From NCBI GenBank assembly GCA_965217615.1, contig CBDCIT010000010.1, positions 46,969 to 110,968 of the forward strand: a stretch of 64,000 nucleotides of DNA, written 5' to 3'. Made by a program: the position numbers and the translations under genes. The DNA comes from CAVOAK01 sp965217615. Lineage in GTDB: Bacteria; Pseudomonadota; Alphaproteobacteria; UBA8366; CAVOAK01. Below the pieces are notes generated by a model. That model was not told the DNA's origin. It saw only the letters and a list, made by a program, of their open reading frames with translations, and searched no databases. Position 1 is the first letter of the stretch; the number at the start of each line of letters is the position of its first letter. This document shows positions 1-8,988 of the stretch, piece by piece.

Positions 1-929
1 GTCAACGCGGCGCCATTCTTCATCAGTCCGGCGACGGCGTTGTAGACCGGATCGCCCCAGGGGCCGTCTATTTCGCCGAACAGATTGACGTTCGGCGCGT
101 CGGTTGAGCGCGCGCTCAAGTTGATGTGCGCGCCCGAGCGCCAATCGCCCTGCGTCGGCTTCGGCATATAGGTCACGAAATGGCCGTTCCGCTTGGCCAC
201 CTCTTTCAACAGGATACGCAAGAACGTCAGCCGGTCGGCCATCGTCAAGACGTCCGCGTAACCAAAATCCAGCTCGAACTGCGAATAGGCGCCTTCGGCG
301 ACGACGTCCTTCAATCCCCAACCGAGATCGCCCAACGTGTCGATCAATTGGCCCAGGAACGGCATCGAATCGATCGAATACTCGGCGTCGTAACCGAACG
401 CCTGACGCAAGGGGCGCATTGCCCCCGGAGTGATCGGATCGTCGTCGAAGGCCTTGACGAAGTTTCCGTCGTCGTCATAACGCATGACGATAAACTCCGG
501 CTCGATTCCGGCGTAGAAGGCATAGCCAGCGTCGGCCGAGGTCTTGATCTGGCGCTTAAGGGCGAGCCGCGGGCACACGTTGTAGGGAGCGCCCTCCATA
601 TACAGGTCGGCAAAGACCCAGGCGCAGGTCTTGTCCCAGGGGCAGATAACCAGGCTGTCGAGGTCGGGGATCGGAATCTGGTCGGGGTCGGCCGGCCCCA
701 GTTCCGGCACCATGGAGACGGAGTGAACGGCAAATTGTGGGCCACGGCCCATGCACACTTCCTCGAACTCCGCTATCGGCACCGGCTTGGTTTTGGGCAG
801 GCCCAGAATATCGATCCAGCAAGACAGGACATATTTGACGCCGGCCTCTTCCAGATGGGCCCGCGCATCGGCAATCCGTTCCTTGTCCGGATACGCCTCT
901 GAGATGGAGATTGGGTAGACGGCGCTCAT
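1..929 (-). CDS. Glutamine synthetase-family ligase (3' end beyond window)
   Basis: About 309 codons read leftward from an ATG at 929, preceded by a GGGGAG ribosome site; the gene runs off the left edge. Visible family segments are SCWIDILGLPKTKPVP near the N-terminus (beta-grasp region), EPEFIVMRYDDDG (start of the catalytic domain with metal-binding acidic residues) and TYMPKPTQGDW followed by GAHINLS (the conserved lysine-proline and H-x-N-x-S region). Family members join ammonia or an amine to glutamate using ATP. The style is closer to GlnT or gamma-glutamyl-amide synthetases than to housekeeping GlnA, which would fit use of amines as nitrogen source, but substrate choice is inference. 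Downstream context lies outside the window; upstream is an IS30 relic. Confidence 0.9.
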   Translation of the reverse strand, partial: MSAVYPISISEAYPDKERIADARAHLEEAGVKYVLSCWIDILGLPKTKPVPIAEFEEVCMGRGPQFAVHSVSMVPELGPADPDQIPIPDLDSLVICPWDKTCAWVFADLYMEGAPYNVCPRLALKRQIKTSADAGYAFYAGIEPEFIVMRYDDDGNFVKAFDDDPITPGAMRPLRQAFGYDAEYSIDSMPFLGQLIDTLGDLGWGLKDVVAEGAYSQFELDFGYADVLTMADRLTFLRILLKEVAKRNGHFVTYMPKPTQGDWRSGAHINLSARSTDAPNVNLFGEIDGPWGDPVYNAVAGLMKNGAAL

Positions 930-1023
930 GATCTCCCCTTATTTATTGAACTGATTTCGTCAGCCGCGCCGCATGATATTTCCCAACAGCCGCTAGCGAC
1001 AGGCAAAACGGCGCAAGGGGCGG

Positions 1024-1080
1024 CGTACCGTCATAGCAACCTCCTATGCCAGAGTGTTGCGACAACCGATTGAACTCGCC
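1024..1080 (-). mobile_element. IS30 end relic (57 bp)
   Basis: This stretch matches, almost base for base, the transposase-proximal end of the two full IS30 copies in the window (compare 6781-6840 and the reverse complement of 38595-38654). It includes the terminal inverted repeat, the leader, and the transposase ribosome site and start codon. Nothing else of the element remains, so it is a deletion scar between the synthetase gene and the cyclase relic. Confidence 0.85.
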
Positions 1081-1392
1081 TCGTTAACCAAACTCCGCGC
1101 CTGCAACCACAAACACCTCAAGGTCCTCGACGATATTGTGTAAGTGCCGAGTTCCGAGCGAACGAAGGTTTTGAGGAGCGTGCTTGGCAACATCAGCTGA
1201 CAACAAAAACGACTGCTCTAATGTCTTACATTCCTGACTCAGTCGAGCGGCGACGCTGACCGCAGTACCGATGACGGTAAAATCGAGCCGTTTCGGGATT
1301 CCGACATTGCCGTACATTAGGTCACCGAAATGCAATCCGATTGCGCATTGTAATGACGTTGACCCCAAAATCCGGACCAGGTGGTTCTTCAC

Positions 1393-2295
1393 CTATGCGG
1401 CCTGAGCGATGGTCATATCCCTCCTGGCCTGTGCCGGCGTCCGGTAGCCGATGCTCGAGTGGCGCCGTCGTTGGTTATAGAAGATCTCGATGTACTCGAA
1501 TAGCGCAGCCTTGGCCTCGCGCCGGGTAGAAAACCGGGTACGGTGCACGAGTTCGGTCTTGAGAGACCCAAAGAAGCTCTCCATAGGGGCGTTGTCGAGG
1601 CAATTCCCCTTGCGGCTCATGGAGGCCTTGATGCCATGGAGGCGGAGCAGCTTGCGGTAGTCACCGCAGGCATATTGCACACCGCGGTCGGAATGGTGGA
1701 TCAGCCCCATGGGCAACCGGCGGCTGCGGATCGCCATCTTCAGCGCCTCCTCGCACAGGACGCTCTTCAGCCGCTCGGACATCGACCAGCCGACGATCTC
1801 CATCGTGGCCAGATCCTTGACGGCGGCGAGGTAGAGCCAGCCTTCGTCAGTTGGGATGTAGGAGATGTCAGCGAGCCAGACCGCATCGGGCGCAGCGGCT
1901 TCGAAGTTGCGGTCGAGCAGATTGGGCGCGATCGCATGGGAGTGGCGGCTGTCGGTGGTGATCGGCGCCCGCCGCCTGCCTCGCGGTGGACGAATGCCGT
2001 TCTCTCGCATGAGCTTGGCGACCGAGCGCTTCGAGATGCGTAAGCCGCGGGCCTTCAACTCGGCATGGATCCGAGGCGCGCCGTAGCACCTCTTGCTCTG
2101 CTCGAAGATCTCCCGGATCTCTGACCCGAGCCTGCCACGCCGGGCAGCGCGTTCAGCTCTCTTTGGGGCCGCACGCCGCCGGGCGTGGAACCAGCTGTGA
2201 GCAACCCCCAGGACCCGGCACATGAACCGGATGGCGTGCCCTGAAGCATGGGCGGCGATGAAAGCGTGCTTCGTCTTCATGTCTTCGCCGCCCAT
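1393..2295 (-). CDS. IS3 transposase OrfB (DDE integrase)
   Basis: A 300-residue product with the rve catalytic core: first Asp in VWLADISYIPT, second Asp in HHSDRGVQY and Glu in APMESFFGSLK. An HTH_21-like region (RCYGAPRIHAELK) precedes the core. The stop falls just inside the left inverted repeat. The usable start is uncertain because OrfB is normally made by frameshifting from OrfA; ATG codons occur at 2295 and 2280. The length is normal for the family. Confidence 0.93.
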   Translation of the reverse strand: MGGEDMKTKHAFIAAHASGHAIRFMCRVLGVAHSWFHARRRAAPKRAERAARRGRLGSEIREIFEQSKRCYGAPRIHAELKARGLRISKRSVAKLMRENGIRPPRGRRRAPITTDSRHSHAIAPNLLDRNFEAAAPDAVWLADISYIPTDEGWLYLAAVKDLATMEIVGWSMSERLKSVLCEEALKMAIRSRRLPMGLIHHSDRGVQYACGDYRKLLRLHGIKASMSRKGNCLDNAPMESFFGSLKTELVHRTRFSTRREAKAALFEYIEIFYNQRRRHSSIGYRTPAQARRDMTIAQAA

Positions 2296-2576
2296 TGAGC
2301 GAAAAAAGCCGAGGCTTTGCGTAGAACCTCAACCTCCTCCGTCAGCCGCTTGTTATCCCGGCGAAGCTGCACCAGTTCAGCGGCCTCGGCTTTCTGCGCC
2401 GCGGTCGCCGCGGCCGAGCCCGCGGCCTCAAGCTCGAGCCGCCAAGTCTTCAACTGCGTTGGCGTGACGCCGAGCTCGGCAGCCACACTGCTATGCGTCG
2501 CACCCGGCTCCGACAGCCGGGCAACCGACTGTTCCTTGTATTCCGGCGAAAATCGCCGCCTCGTCTGCTTTGTCAT
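2277..2576 (-). CDS. IS3 transposase OrfA
   Basis: A 99-residue protein with an N-terminal helix-turn-helix (RRRFSPEYKEQSVARL, then AAELGVTPTQLKTWR) and a C-terminal leucine-rich coiled coil (residues about 65-88), the usual OrfA layout for binding inverted repeats and dimerising. Its end overlaps the start of orfB, and a T6 run near the overlap (minus-strand GCTTTTTTCG) is a plausible slippage site for making the OrfAB fusion, as in other IS3 elements. Confidence 0.92.
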   Translation of the reverse strand: MTKQTRRRFSPEYKEQSVARLSEPGATHSSVAAELGVTPTQLKTWRLELEAAGSAAATAAQKAEAAELVQLRRDNKRLTEEVEVLRKASAFFAQWAAKT

Positions 2577-3071
2577 CTCGTCCCTCCAGATCGGTATTCA
2601 ATTTACCGCCTGGTCCGGGATCCGGGAGCAATGTCAGTAAGGCTGTGTGATCCGGTCCAACAGACATCGTCGCAATCCTTGAGACAATTTCCTGCGCCGT
2701 CTCGCGCGCACGACGGCAGGCAATGCTTGTTGTCTCATCATCCGTGTCGTCGCCTTCCAACGGAAATATTGCCAGCACCGCATCACCGATATATTTCAAC
2801 ACTTCGCCGCCGGCGGCTAATATCGGCTCGGTCGCCTGCTCAAAGAAAGTGTTTAGCAAATCCAGGTACGCTTCACTGGATAAGGATTGTTGGAGAGCCG
2901 TCGAGTTGCGCAAATCGCAATAAAGGATGGCGGCGCGAATATCTTCCCCATCTCCGCGATGGGTTAAACCGTCCAGCACCTGTCGCCCCGTCCTTATCCC
3001 AAGATAAGTGTCGAACAGGACGGTGGCGTTGCGCCGCAACGTCAACACCTCGAAAAATCGGCCCAATGCTA

Positions 3072-3706
3072 GGGTCTGTGGACAATTACCTTAATGCGAT
3101 GACTGTAGCAGCGATGCACCAAGTTGCTTCATAGCTTGTATCAGTTTTGTCATAGCGGGTGTTGACGCCTCTGAATTCTTTGATTTTGCTGAAGTAATTT
3201 TCGATGAGATGCCGCCATTTATAGATTTCCTCGTCGTGAGGGATGTGTATTTTGCGATTTCGTTTGGCGGGAATGACGGCTTGTGCGCCGCGCTCATGCA
3301 AGGCGTCGCGCAGATCATCGGCGTCAAAGGCCTTATCGCCGAGAAAAGCGTCAAAGGTCAGGTCGTCAATCAACGCCGGCACACCGATGATTTCGCTGCG
3401 TTGACCGGGCAGCAAGCGGAAGCGGACCAGATTGCCAAGGGCGTCTACCAGGGCCAGAACCTTGGTGGTCAATCCGCCTTTCGAGCGTCCGATGGCTTGA
3501 TTGAGAGTCCCCCTTTTGCGCCGCTTGCCTTTTGATGCACGCTGATAATCGTGCCATCGACAAGCACATACTCAAAGTCCGGATCACCAGACAGAACCTC
3601 AAATATACGGTGAAACACCCCGTGCTCGGCCCAGCGGCGAAACCGCCTAAAGATACTATTCCAACCGCCGAAGCCAGAGGGCAGATCGCGCCACGGCGAA
3701 CCAACC
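3072..3706 (-). mobile_element. IS5-family (IS427-group) element, 5' part lost
   Basis: The 3' terminus reads GGGTCTGTGGACAATT next to the cyclase relic. The other end is missing because IS21 begins at 3707 inside the transposase coding sequence. What remains is the catalytic part of the transposase. Confidence 0.8.
3086..3704 (-). pseudogene. IS5/IS427-group transposase, N-terminus missing
   Basis: Reading from 3704 gives WRDLPSGFGGWNSIFRRF and VLVDGTIISVHQKASGAKGG (first catalytic Asp). The frame then moves by one base at AAAAGGGGG to TLNQAIGRSKGGLTTKVLAL, GDKAFDADDLRDALHERG (second Asp) and the C-terminal IKEFRGVNTRYDKTD (Glu region), stopping at 3086. The shift site matches the programmed frameshift known in IS427-type elements, so it need not be damage. 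The first ~50 residues and the start codon are gone at the IS21 edge, so the element cannot move by itself. Confidence 0.85.
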
Positions 3707-3733
3707 TGTCAATCGGCGTGCAATATTGACCCC

Positions 3734-4639
3734 CTATCGGCGTGCAATATTGACCCCCTGAGTGGCACGGCGGAGGTTGTCCCGGTAGTCAATAGGGGGG
3801 CGTGCGGCTTCGTGTAGCGCCTTGCGGTGCGCGGAGCGAAGCCGCGTGGGCTTGACGTATACGTCAAGCCTGTTGACCCACCGGGGCAAGCGGGCCGCAG
3901 GCACGGCCGGCGCCCGGTCAGGAGCGGTTCTTGAAGCGCCAGCTCTCGTTTCGATGATCTCGCAATGGTGGGTCAGGCGGTCGAGCAGCGCGGTGGTCAT
4001 CTTGGGGTCGCCGAAGACGGAGGGCCATTCGCCGAAAGCGAGGTTGGTGGTGACGATGATCGAGGTGCGCTCGTAGAGCCGGCTCATCAGGTGGAACAGC
4101 AGCTGGCCGCCGGCCTGGGCGAAGGGCAGGTAGCCGAGTTCGTCGAGGATGACGAAGTCGCGTCGGACGAGTTGGTCCGCGGTACGGCCCTGGCGTCCGG
4201 AGCGGAGTTCGGCCTCGAGGTGGTTGACCAGGTCGACGACGTTGTAGCAGCGGCCACGGGCGCCCTTTCTGATACAGGCGCGGGCGATGGCGACGGCGAG
4301 ATGGGTCTTGCCGGTGCCGGTGCCGCCGACCAGCACGATGTTGCGCTTGCTCTCCAGGAAGTCGCCGCCGGCGAGTTCCTGGATCAGGGGCTCATTGCCC
4401 GGGGAAGCGGCGAAGTCGAAGTCGGCCAGCTCCTTGGCCGTCGGCAGCTTGGCGGACGTCATCTGGTACTTGATGGAGCGCGCCTGCTTGTCGGCGACCT
4501 CGGTCTGCAGCAGCGTACCGATGATCTGCTGCACCGGATGACGGCGCTTGAGCCCGTCGGCGAGGATGTCGTCGTAGGCGGCGCGCATGCCTGCAAGCTT
4601 CAGCGCCGTCATCATCGCCAGCACATCATGACGCTCCAT
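3734..4639 (-). pseudogene. istB: IstB helper ATPase with frameshifted C-terminus
   Basis: The AAA+ helper of IS21 transposition. Walker A is GGTGTGKTHLA (about residues 104-114), Walker B is FVILDELGYLPF and sensor I is IIVTTNLAFGEW. Near the end the protein should read HCEI.ETGN.SWRFKNRS then stop; here about 7 bases are missing after GAAAC near 3950. The frame changes and reads on about 65 unrelated residues to 3734, while the original frame's ESWRFKNRS-stop is still visible at about 3924-3950. The ATPase core is intact, but the altered tail makes function doubtful. Confidence 0.88.
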
Positions 4640-6146
4640 GACCGGCCTCCCTCAGGCGGTCGTAGCGGCGGCAGTCGGCCACCGGCTGGTGGCGAAGCTG
4701 CAGGCCCTCGGGCGTTGGGATGGCCGGCGGCGGCTGCTGCTGGCACTGCCGGGCGAGGATGTTGAGCACAACATCAGCGCTGCAGGCGCCGCAGGCGAGC
4801 GCTTCGGCGCAGGCCGCCTCGACCGCCTCCAGCCCGTCCTCCAGCACCGCCGCGAGGATCCTCACGAACTACCTGTCACCGTCGTTGCAACCCGTCAGCC
4901 GAGCCCGTATGCGGCCCAGCGCGCCGGGCAGTTGCCAACCCTTGAAAGGCGCGCCATTCCTCAGCGCACCGGGCTTCCGTGTCAGGATCGGCACGTAGTG
5001 CCATGGATTGCAGGCGATCTCACCGCGTCCAAAGCTCCGGGGGTGTTCGGCAACGGTCTCGCCATCCTGGCGGATGACAATACGATCGGCATAGGCCCGC
5101 ACGTCGACCGTCTGCCCGACGGCGCGGGCCGCCACGCTGTAGTGGTTGTTGTCGAAGCGCACCAGACAGGTCTTGGAGACCGATACCTCGGTGGCGTGGA
5201 AGCCGTCGAAGGGGCCGCGATAGGCCATCAGGAAGGGCCGCTCCTCCTCGAACACCTGCCACACCGTCTTGCCCTCGATCGTCGGATGCGGCCGCTTCTT
5301 GGCGTCCTCGATACACCGATCCATCAGCCACGCGTTGATCTCGGCGTAGGAGCCGCCCCGCGGGATGGGCACGAACAGGCGGCCGCGGACGTCACCCACC
5401 TGCCTCTCGACCTGGCCCTTCTCCCAGCCCGCACCCGGAGTGCACGCCACCGGCTCCACCAGATGGTGGGAGCACAGCTCCAGAAAGCGCCGGTTGTAGG
5501 CGCGCTCCTTGCCCACGAAGACCATGCTCACCGCCGTCTTCATGTTGTCGTAGATGCCCCGCCGGCAGACCCCGCCGAAGAAGTGGAAGGCCCGATCGTG
5601 CGCCTCGAACACCATCTCCTGGCTCTCGCGCGGGAAGATCTGAACCAGCTGCATGCGGCTGTAGCAGAGCCGCATGTGCGCCGCCTTCACCTTGGTCGTC
5701 ACACCCGACAGGCACGCGTATTCGTGGCTCCAGTCGAACTGGTAGGCCTCGCCGGGATCGAAGCTCAGCGGCACAAAACCCTGCGACGGCGACAACAGCC
5801 GCCACCGCCGACGCCAGGTCCTGGCGTAGCGGCGCACCGCGTCGTAGCCGCCATAGCCCAGAGCCGCAAGGTCTTCATGAATCCGCAGCAGAGAAAAGCG
5901 GTCCCGGCGCGGCTTCTTCTCGTTGGCCTCAAGCCGGCGCTCCAACTCCTCCACCCACGGCCCAAGCTTCGGCATCGGCTGGATCTTGCGCGCGTAGCTG
6001 TACGAGGTCTCATCGCCCCGTACCACCTTGCGCACCGTGTTCTTCGAAACCCTCAAATCCCGGGCGATCTTCTTGATCGGAACGCCCTTCACCAGATGAT
6101 CCCGACGGATCCGCGCAATCGTCTCCACAACCAGCATCTCCCCCAC
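4626..6146 (-). pseudogene. istA: IstA transposase split by an in-frame amber codon
   Basis: The first 425 residues carry the N-terminal helix-turn-helix (KIARDLRVSKNTVRKVV), the DDE core (FDPGEAYQFDWSHE; GIYDNMKTAV; EKGQVERQVGDVRGR) and the C-terminal beta domain (FDNNHYSVAARAVG). A TAG at 4869-4871 follows ...CNDGDR. Without a frame change the sequence continues FVRILAAVLEDGLEAVEAAC... to the expected IstA end near 4626, overlapping the istB start. The codon was probably CAG (Gln). The truncated product lacks about 80 residues. Confidence 0.88.
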
Positions 6147-6780
6147 CTCGTCTGTCCAAACAACAAGGTGTGTTAAAAATCACAAAACCAGGGGGGTCAA
6201 TTTTGGACGCCGATTACCCCACCAAGGGGGTCAATATTCCACGCCGATCAACAGTTTGATGGATACGGTGCAGGCCATCGCCAGAGAACGCGCGTATTTC
6301 CTCGCCAACTCCGACAGGTTCGTCCTCGTGGACACGTTCGCGGATGTGGAGCGGGCCAAGCGCGACGGCAAGCTTGCGATCGTCCTCCACTTCCAGGGCA
6401 CGAATCCCGTCGAGGGCGACCTCAACATGGTGGAAACCTACCACGCGCTCGGCATTCGCCACATGCTGATGGCGTATAACTGCAAGAACCTGGTGGGGGC
6501 CGGGTGCACGGAACGCACCGACGACGGCCTCTCCCGCTTCGGTGTGGCGTTGATCGAGGAGATGAACCGCGTCGGCATGATCGTCGATGCAACCCACACC
6601 GGCTACCGCACGACGATGGACATGTTCGAGGTGTCAACAGAACCCGTCATCTTCTCGCACTCAAACCCGTCCGCGCTGTGGGACATTCCGCGCAACATCA
6701 AGGACGACCAAATCAAGACCTGCGCGAAGTCGGGCGGCGTCGTCTGTGTCAACGGCGTCGACATCTTCCTCGGCATGGAG

Positions 6781-8254
6781 GGCGAGTTCAATCGGTCGTC
6801 GCAACACTCTGGCATAGGAGGTTGCTATGACGGTACGCAGACGGCGGTCGGATCGGTCTGGACGGAGCAAGTTGCATTCGCCAGATCGACCGGACTCGGC
6901 ACGGCGTGAGGAGCTTGTTCGGTTCTGGGCAGCGATTGCGACGGGGCGTTCGAGCGAGGACGCGGCCCGAGATGCCGGTGTATCCCCTCCGGTAGGCTCG
7001 AGGTGGTTCCGGAGGTCGGGCGGCATGCCACCATCACATTTATCGCAACCGGCCAAGCCGCTGTCAGGACGTTACCTGTCTTTCGAGGAACGTGAGGAGA
7101 TTGCTCTTCTGCACGCCCAGGGAAGAGGCATACGTCATATTGCTTGCCGGCTGGAGCGAGCACCGTCGACGATCTCCCGCGAGGTGCGGCGCAACGCGGC
7201 GACCCGAAGCGGTGGCCTGGACTACCGAGCAACGACGGCGCAGTGGCATACTGATCGGTCCGCCAAAAGGCCGAAGCCAGCCAAGCTGGCAACGAATGAG
7301 GCGCTGCGGCGCTATGTGCAGGATCGGCTTGCGGGTCGGATCTCGGCACCGGATGGAACGGTGATCGAGGGGCCACGCGTCGTCTGGAACGGTCGTCGGC
7401 ATGGGCCGCGGCAGCACAGGCGATGGGCCAGGGCCTGGAGTCCTGAGCAGATCGCGCACCGTCTTCGGATCGACTATCCTGGGGGGACGGGCCCGAGGAT
7501 CAAGCGATGCGGATCAGTCATGAGGCGATCTATCAGGCGCTCTACGTACAGGGCCGCGGCGCACTCCGTCGTGAGCTGACCGCCTGCCTTCGCACGGGAA
7601 GGGCACTGCGCGTACCTCGGGCACGTAGCCGCCGGCGGGGAAAATCCTTCGTCACGCCTGAGATCATGATCAGTGAACGATCGGCGGAAGCAGCTGATCG
7701 GGCCGTACCCGGACACTGGGAAGGTGACCTGATCATCGGCTTGGGCAGATCGGCGATCGGCACTCTGGTGGAACGCACCACGCGGTTCACAATGCTGCTG
7801 CATCTTCCCCGAATGGAAGGCCACGGCACCGTCCCGCGCGTGAAGAACGGGCCTGCGCTTGCCGGTCATGGGGCTGAAGCGGTTCGCGATGCCATCGCCC
7901 GGACGATCACGACATTGCCAGCGCAGCTTCGCCGCTCGCTGACCTGGGACCAGGGAGCAGAGATGGCCAGGCATGCGGATCTGCGGATCGCAACCGGCCT
8001 TCCCGTCTACTTCTGCGAACCGCACAGCCCTTGGCAACGCGGAACGAACGAGAACACCAATGGACTGCTTCGGCAGTACTTCCCGAAAGGAACCGATCTG
8101 AGCGCACACAGTCCGGACGTACTCGCAGTTGTTGCTGACGCGCTCAATACACGGCCCCGCAAGACCCTCGGATGGAGAACTCCTGCCGAAGCTCTGGACC
8201 AGTGCTTGCAGGCCAGTCAAACTGAACGTGTTGCGACAACCGGTTGAACCCGCC
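6781..8254 (+). mobile_element. IS30-family element copy 1, 1474 bp, TSD GAG
   Basis: Inverted repeats are GGCGAGTTCAATCGGTCGTC on the left and GGCGGGTTCAACCGGTTGTC on the right (reverse complement), both followed by GCAACAC. The direct repeat GAG lies at 6778-6780 and 8255-8257. It has the same length as, and is nearly identical to, the inverted copy at 37181-38654. Confidence 0.95.
6827..8247 (+). CDS. IS30 transposase, read in two overlapping frames
   Basis: The first frame (6827-7579) starts after GGAGGTTGCT and has an IS30 helix-turn-helix (LSFEEREEIALLHAQGRG, then CRLERAPSTISREVRR). The second frame (7507-8247) carries the catalytic triad: Asp in GHWEGDLIIG, Asp in LTWDQGAEM and Glu in TNENTNGLLRQYFP. 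The frame change falls near a G6 run at about 7483-7488. The other copy has the same break, so it is either programmed frameshifting or an old lesion present before the copies separated. Confidence 0.85.
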
Positions 8255-8988
8255 GAGAACGACCTGATCGGAATGATGGTCAAACACATGGCCTATGTGG
8301 CGGAACTCGTTGGTCCCGAACATGTCGGGATCGGCACGGACTACGTCGCCGACATTCGAGGAGAACGCGGCGAGTTTGAGCAGCGCACGGGCACGGTGCC
8401 GGACCCTTCGACCTCCACGCCACCCGCGAGCCAGATGGAACGCTTCAATCCGATGGACGTGCATCTGCCGGCATACTTGAAGGCATCCGGTGGCAAGACC
8501 ATGGGGCCCCACTGGGACGATTGCTACTATGTGGGCCCCAATGACTTCCCGGAACTGACCGAGCGGTTGCTCGAGCACGGCTTCGGCGAGACCGGGGTGC
8601 GCTGCATCCTCGGCGAGAACATCATGCGGGTTGCCAAGCAGGTCTGGAAATAGTTCAGCGAGAGCCTTGTCTGCGAACGCGCGTTGATGCGAAGCCTGCA
8701 ATCGACCGCTTTGGGTCACTGCGACCTCGTGCTATGCGGCATCTGCTGCACTATGTGCCTGCCGCCAAAGCGTGGTGCGGAGGAGCAGGTATACGAACAA
8801 GACGGCCATCGCTGCGGCGAGTGGCAATGCAGCTTGGCGCGGGCCTAGTGCACCAATTACAAATCCCATAACCAGCGCGCCCAGTCCCAAACTGCCCAAA
8901 TAGCTCATTTCGAGTACAGAGAGCGCCCGGCCAATGTGCGTTTCTGGCGCAGTAATCTGGATGATACTGCGGGCTAATGCCTGCATAA

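Larger units (their letters stand above)
1354..2636 (-). mobile_element. IS3-family element (IS407-like), 1283 bp, TSD GTAA
   Basis: Imperfect inverted repeats begin TGACGTTG on the left and TGACATTG on the right (reverse complement), both running into CCGGACCAGG. The 4-bp direct repeat GTAA flanks the element at 1350-1353 and 2637-2640. It carries overlapping orfA and orfB on the minus strand and sits inside the cyclase gene. Both ORFs look intact. Confidence 0.93.
1084..3071 (-). pseudogene. Class III adenylate/guanylate cyclase, split by IS3 and 5'-truncated by IS5
   Basis: Two pieces of one catalytic domain are separated by an IS3 element. The upstream piece (about 3071 to 2641) has the metal-binding Asp in YCDLRNST and the second Asp in YIGDAVLAIF. 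The downstream piece (1349 to 1084) has CAIGLHFGD, YGNVG, DFTVIGTAVSVAARL and the natural stop. Removing IS3 and one GTAA duplication rejoins them in frame (...HTALQCAIGLHFGD...). The usual transition-state Asn of the N-x-x-x-R motif reads Ser here (VSVAAR), while the Arg is kept. The gene start and any N-terminal sensor are lost at the IS5 junction near 3071. Intact relatives make cyclic nucleotides; this one cannot be functional. Confidence 0.85.
3707..6253 (-). mobile_element. IS21-family element, 2547 bp, both genes damaged
   Basis: Ends begin TGTCAATCGGCGTG on the left and TGTTGATCGGCGTG on the right (reverse complement). Each end carries two spaced copies of an ATCGGCGTnnAATATTGACCCCC-type unit, the multiple transposase sites usual for IS21. 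It carries istA then istB on the minus strand. No matching target duplication flanks it (left ACCAACC, right GTTTGAT), and it separates an IS5 remnant from the middle of an M19 gene, so the junction is a rearrangement rather than a simple insertion. Confidence 0.93.
6254..8653 (+). pseudogene. M19 membrane-dipeptidase-like gene, beheaded by IS21 edge and split by IS30
   Basis: The reading frame enters directly from the IS21 end at SLMDTVQAIARERAYF, equivalent to about residue 60 of the intact paralogue at 60984, so the first ~60 residues are gone. It continues through LHFQGTNPVEGDL, VDATHTGYRTT and FSHSNPSALWDIPR to FLGME. IS30 then interrupts, and the frame resumes at 8255 with NDLIGMMVKHMAYVAELV, GPEHVGIGTDY and the terminal AKQVWK-stop. 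Deleting IS30 plus one GAG restores the frame exactly. This is one of five M19 paralogues in the window. Confidence 0.92.

Noticed and set aside
3707..3765. Direct repeats at the IS21 left end as an attachment site or origin
   Set aside because: The repeated ATCGGCGTGCAATATTGACC units recur at the right end in inverted orientation, as expected for IS21 transposase binding sites.
4638..6176. A 512-codon open frame on the plus strand opposite istA
   Set aside because: It is the GC-rich antisense shadow of IstA; its translation shows no domain and the opposite strand has clear DDE and helix-turn-helix motifs.
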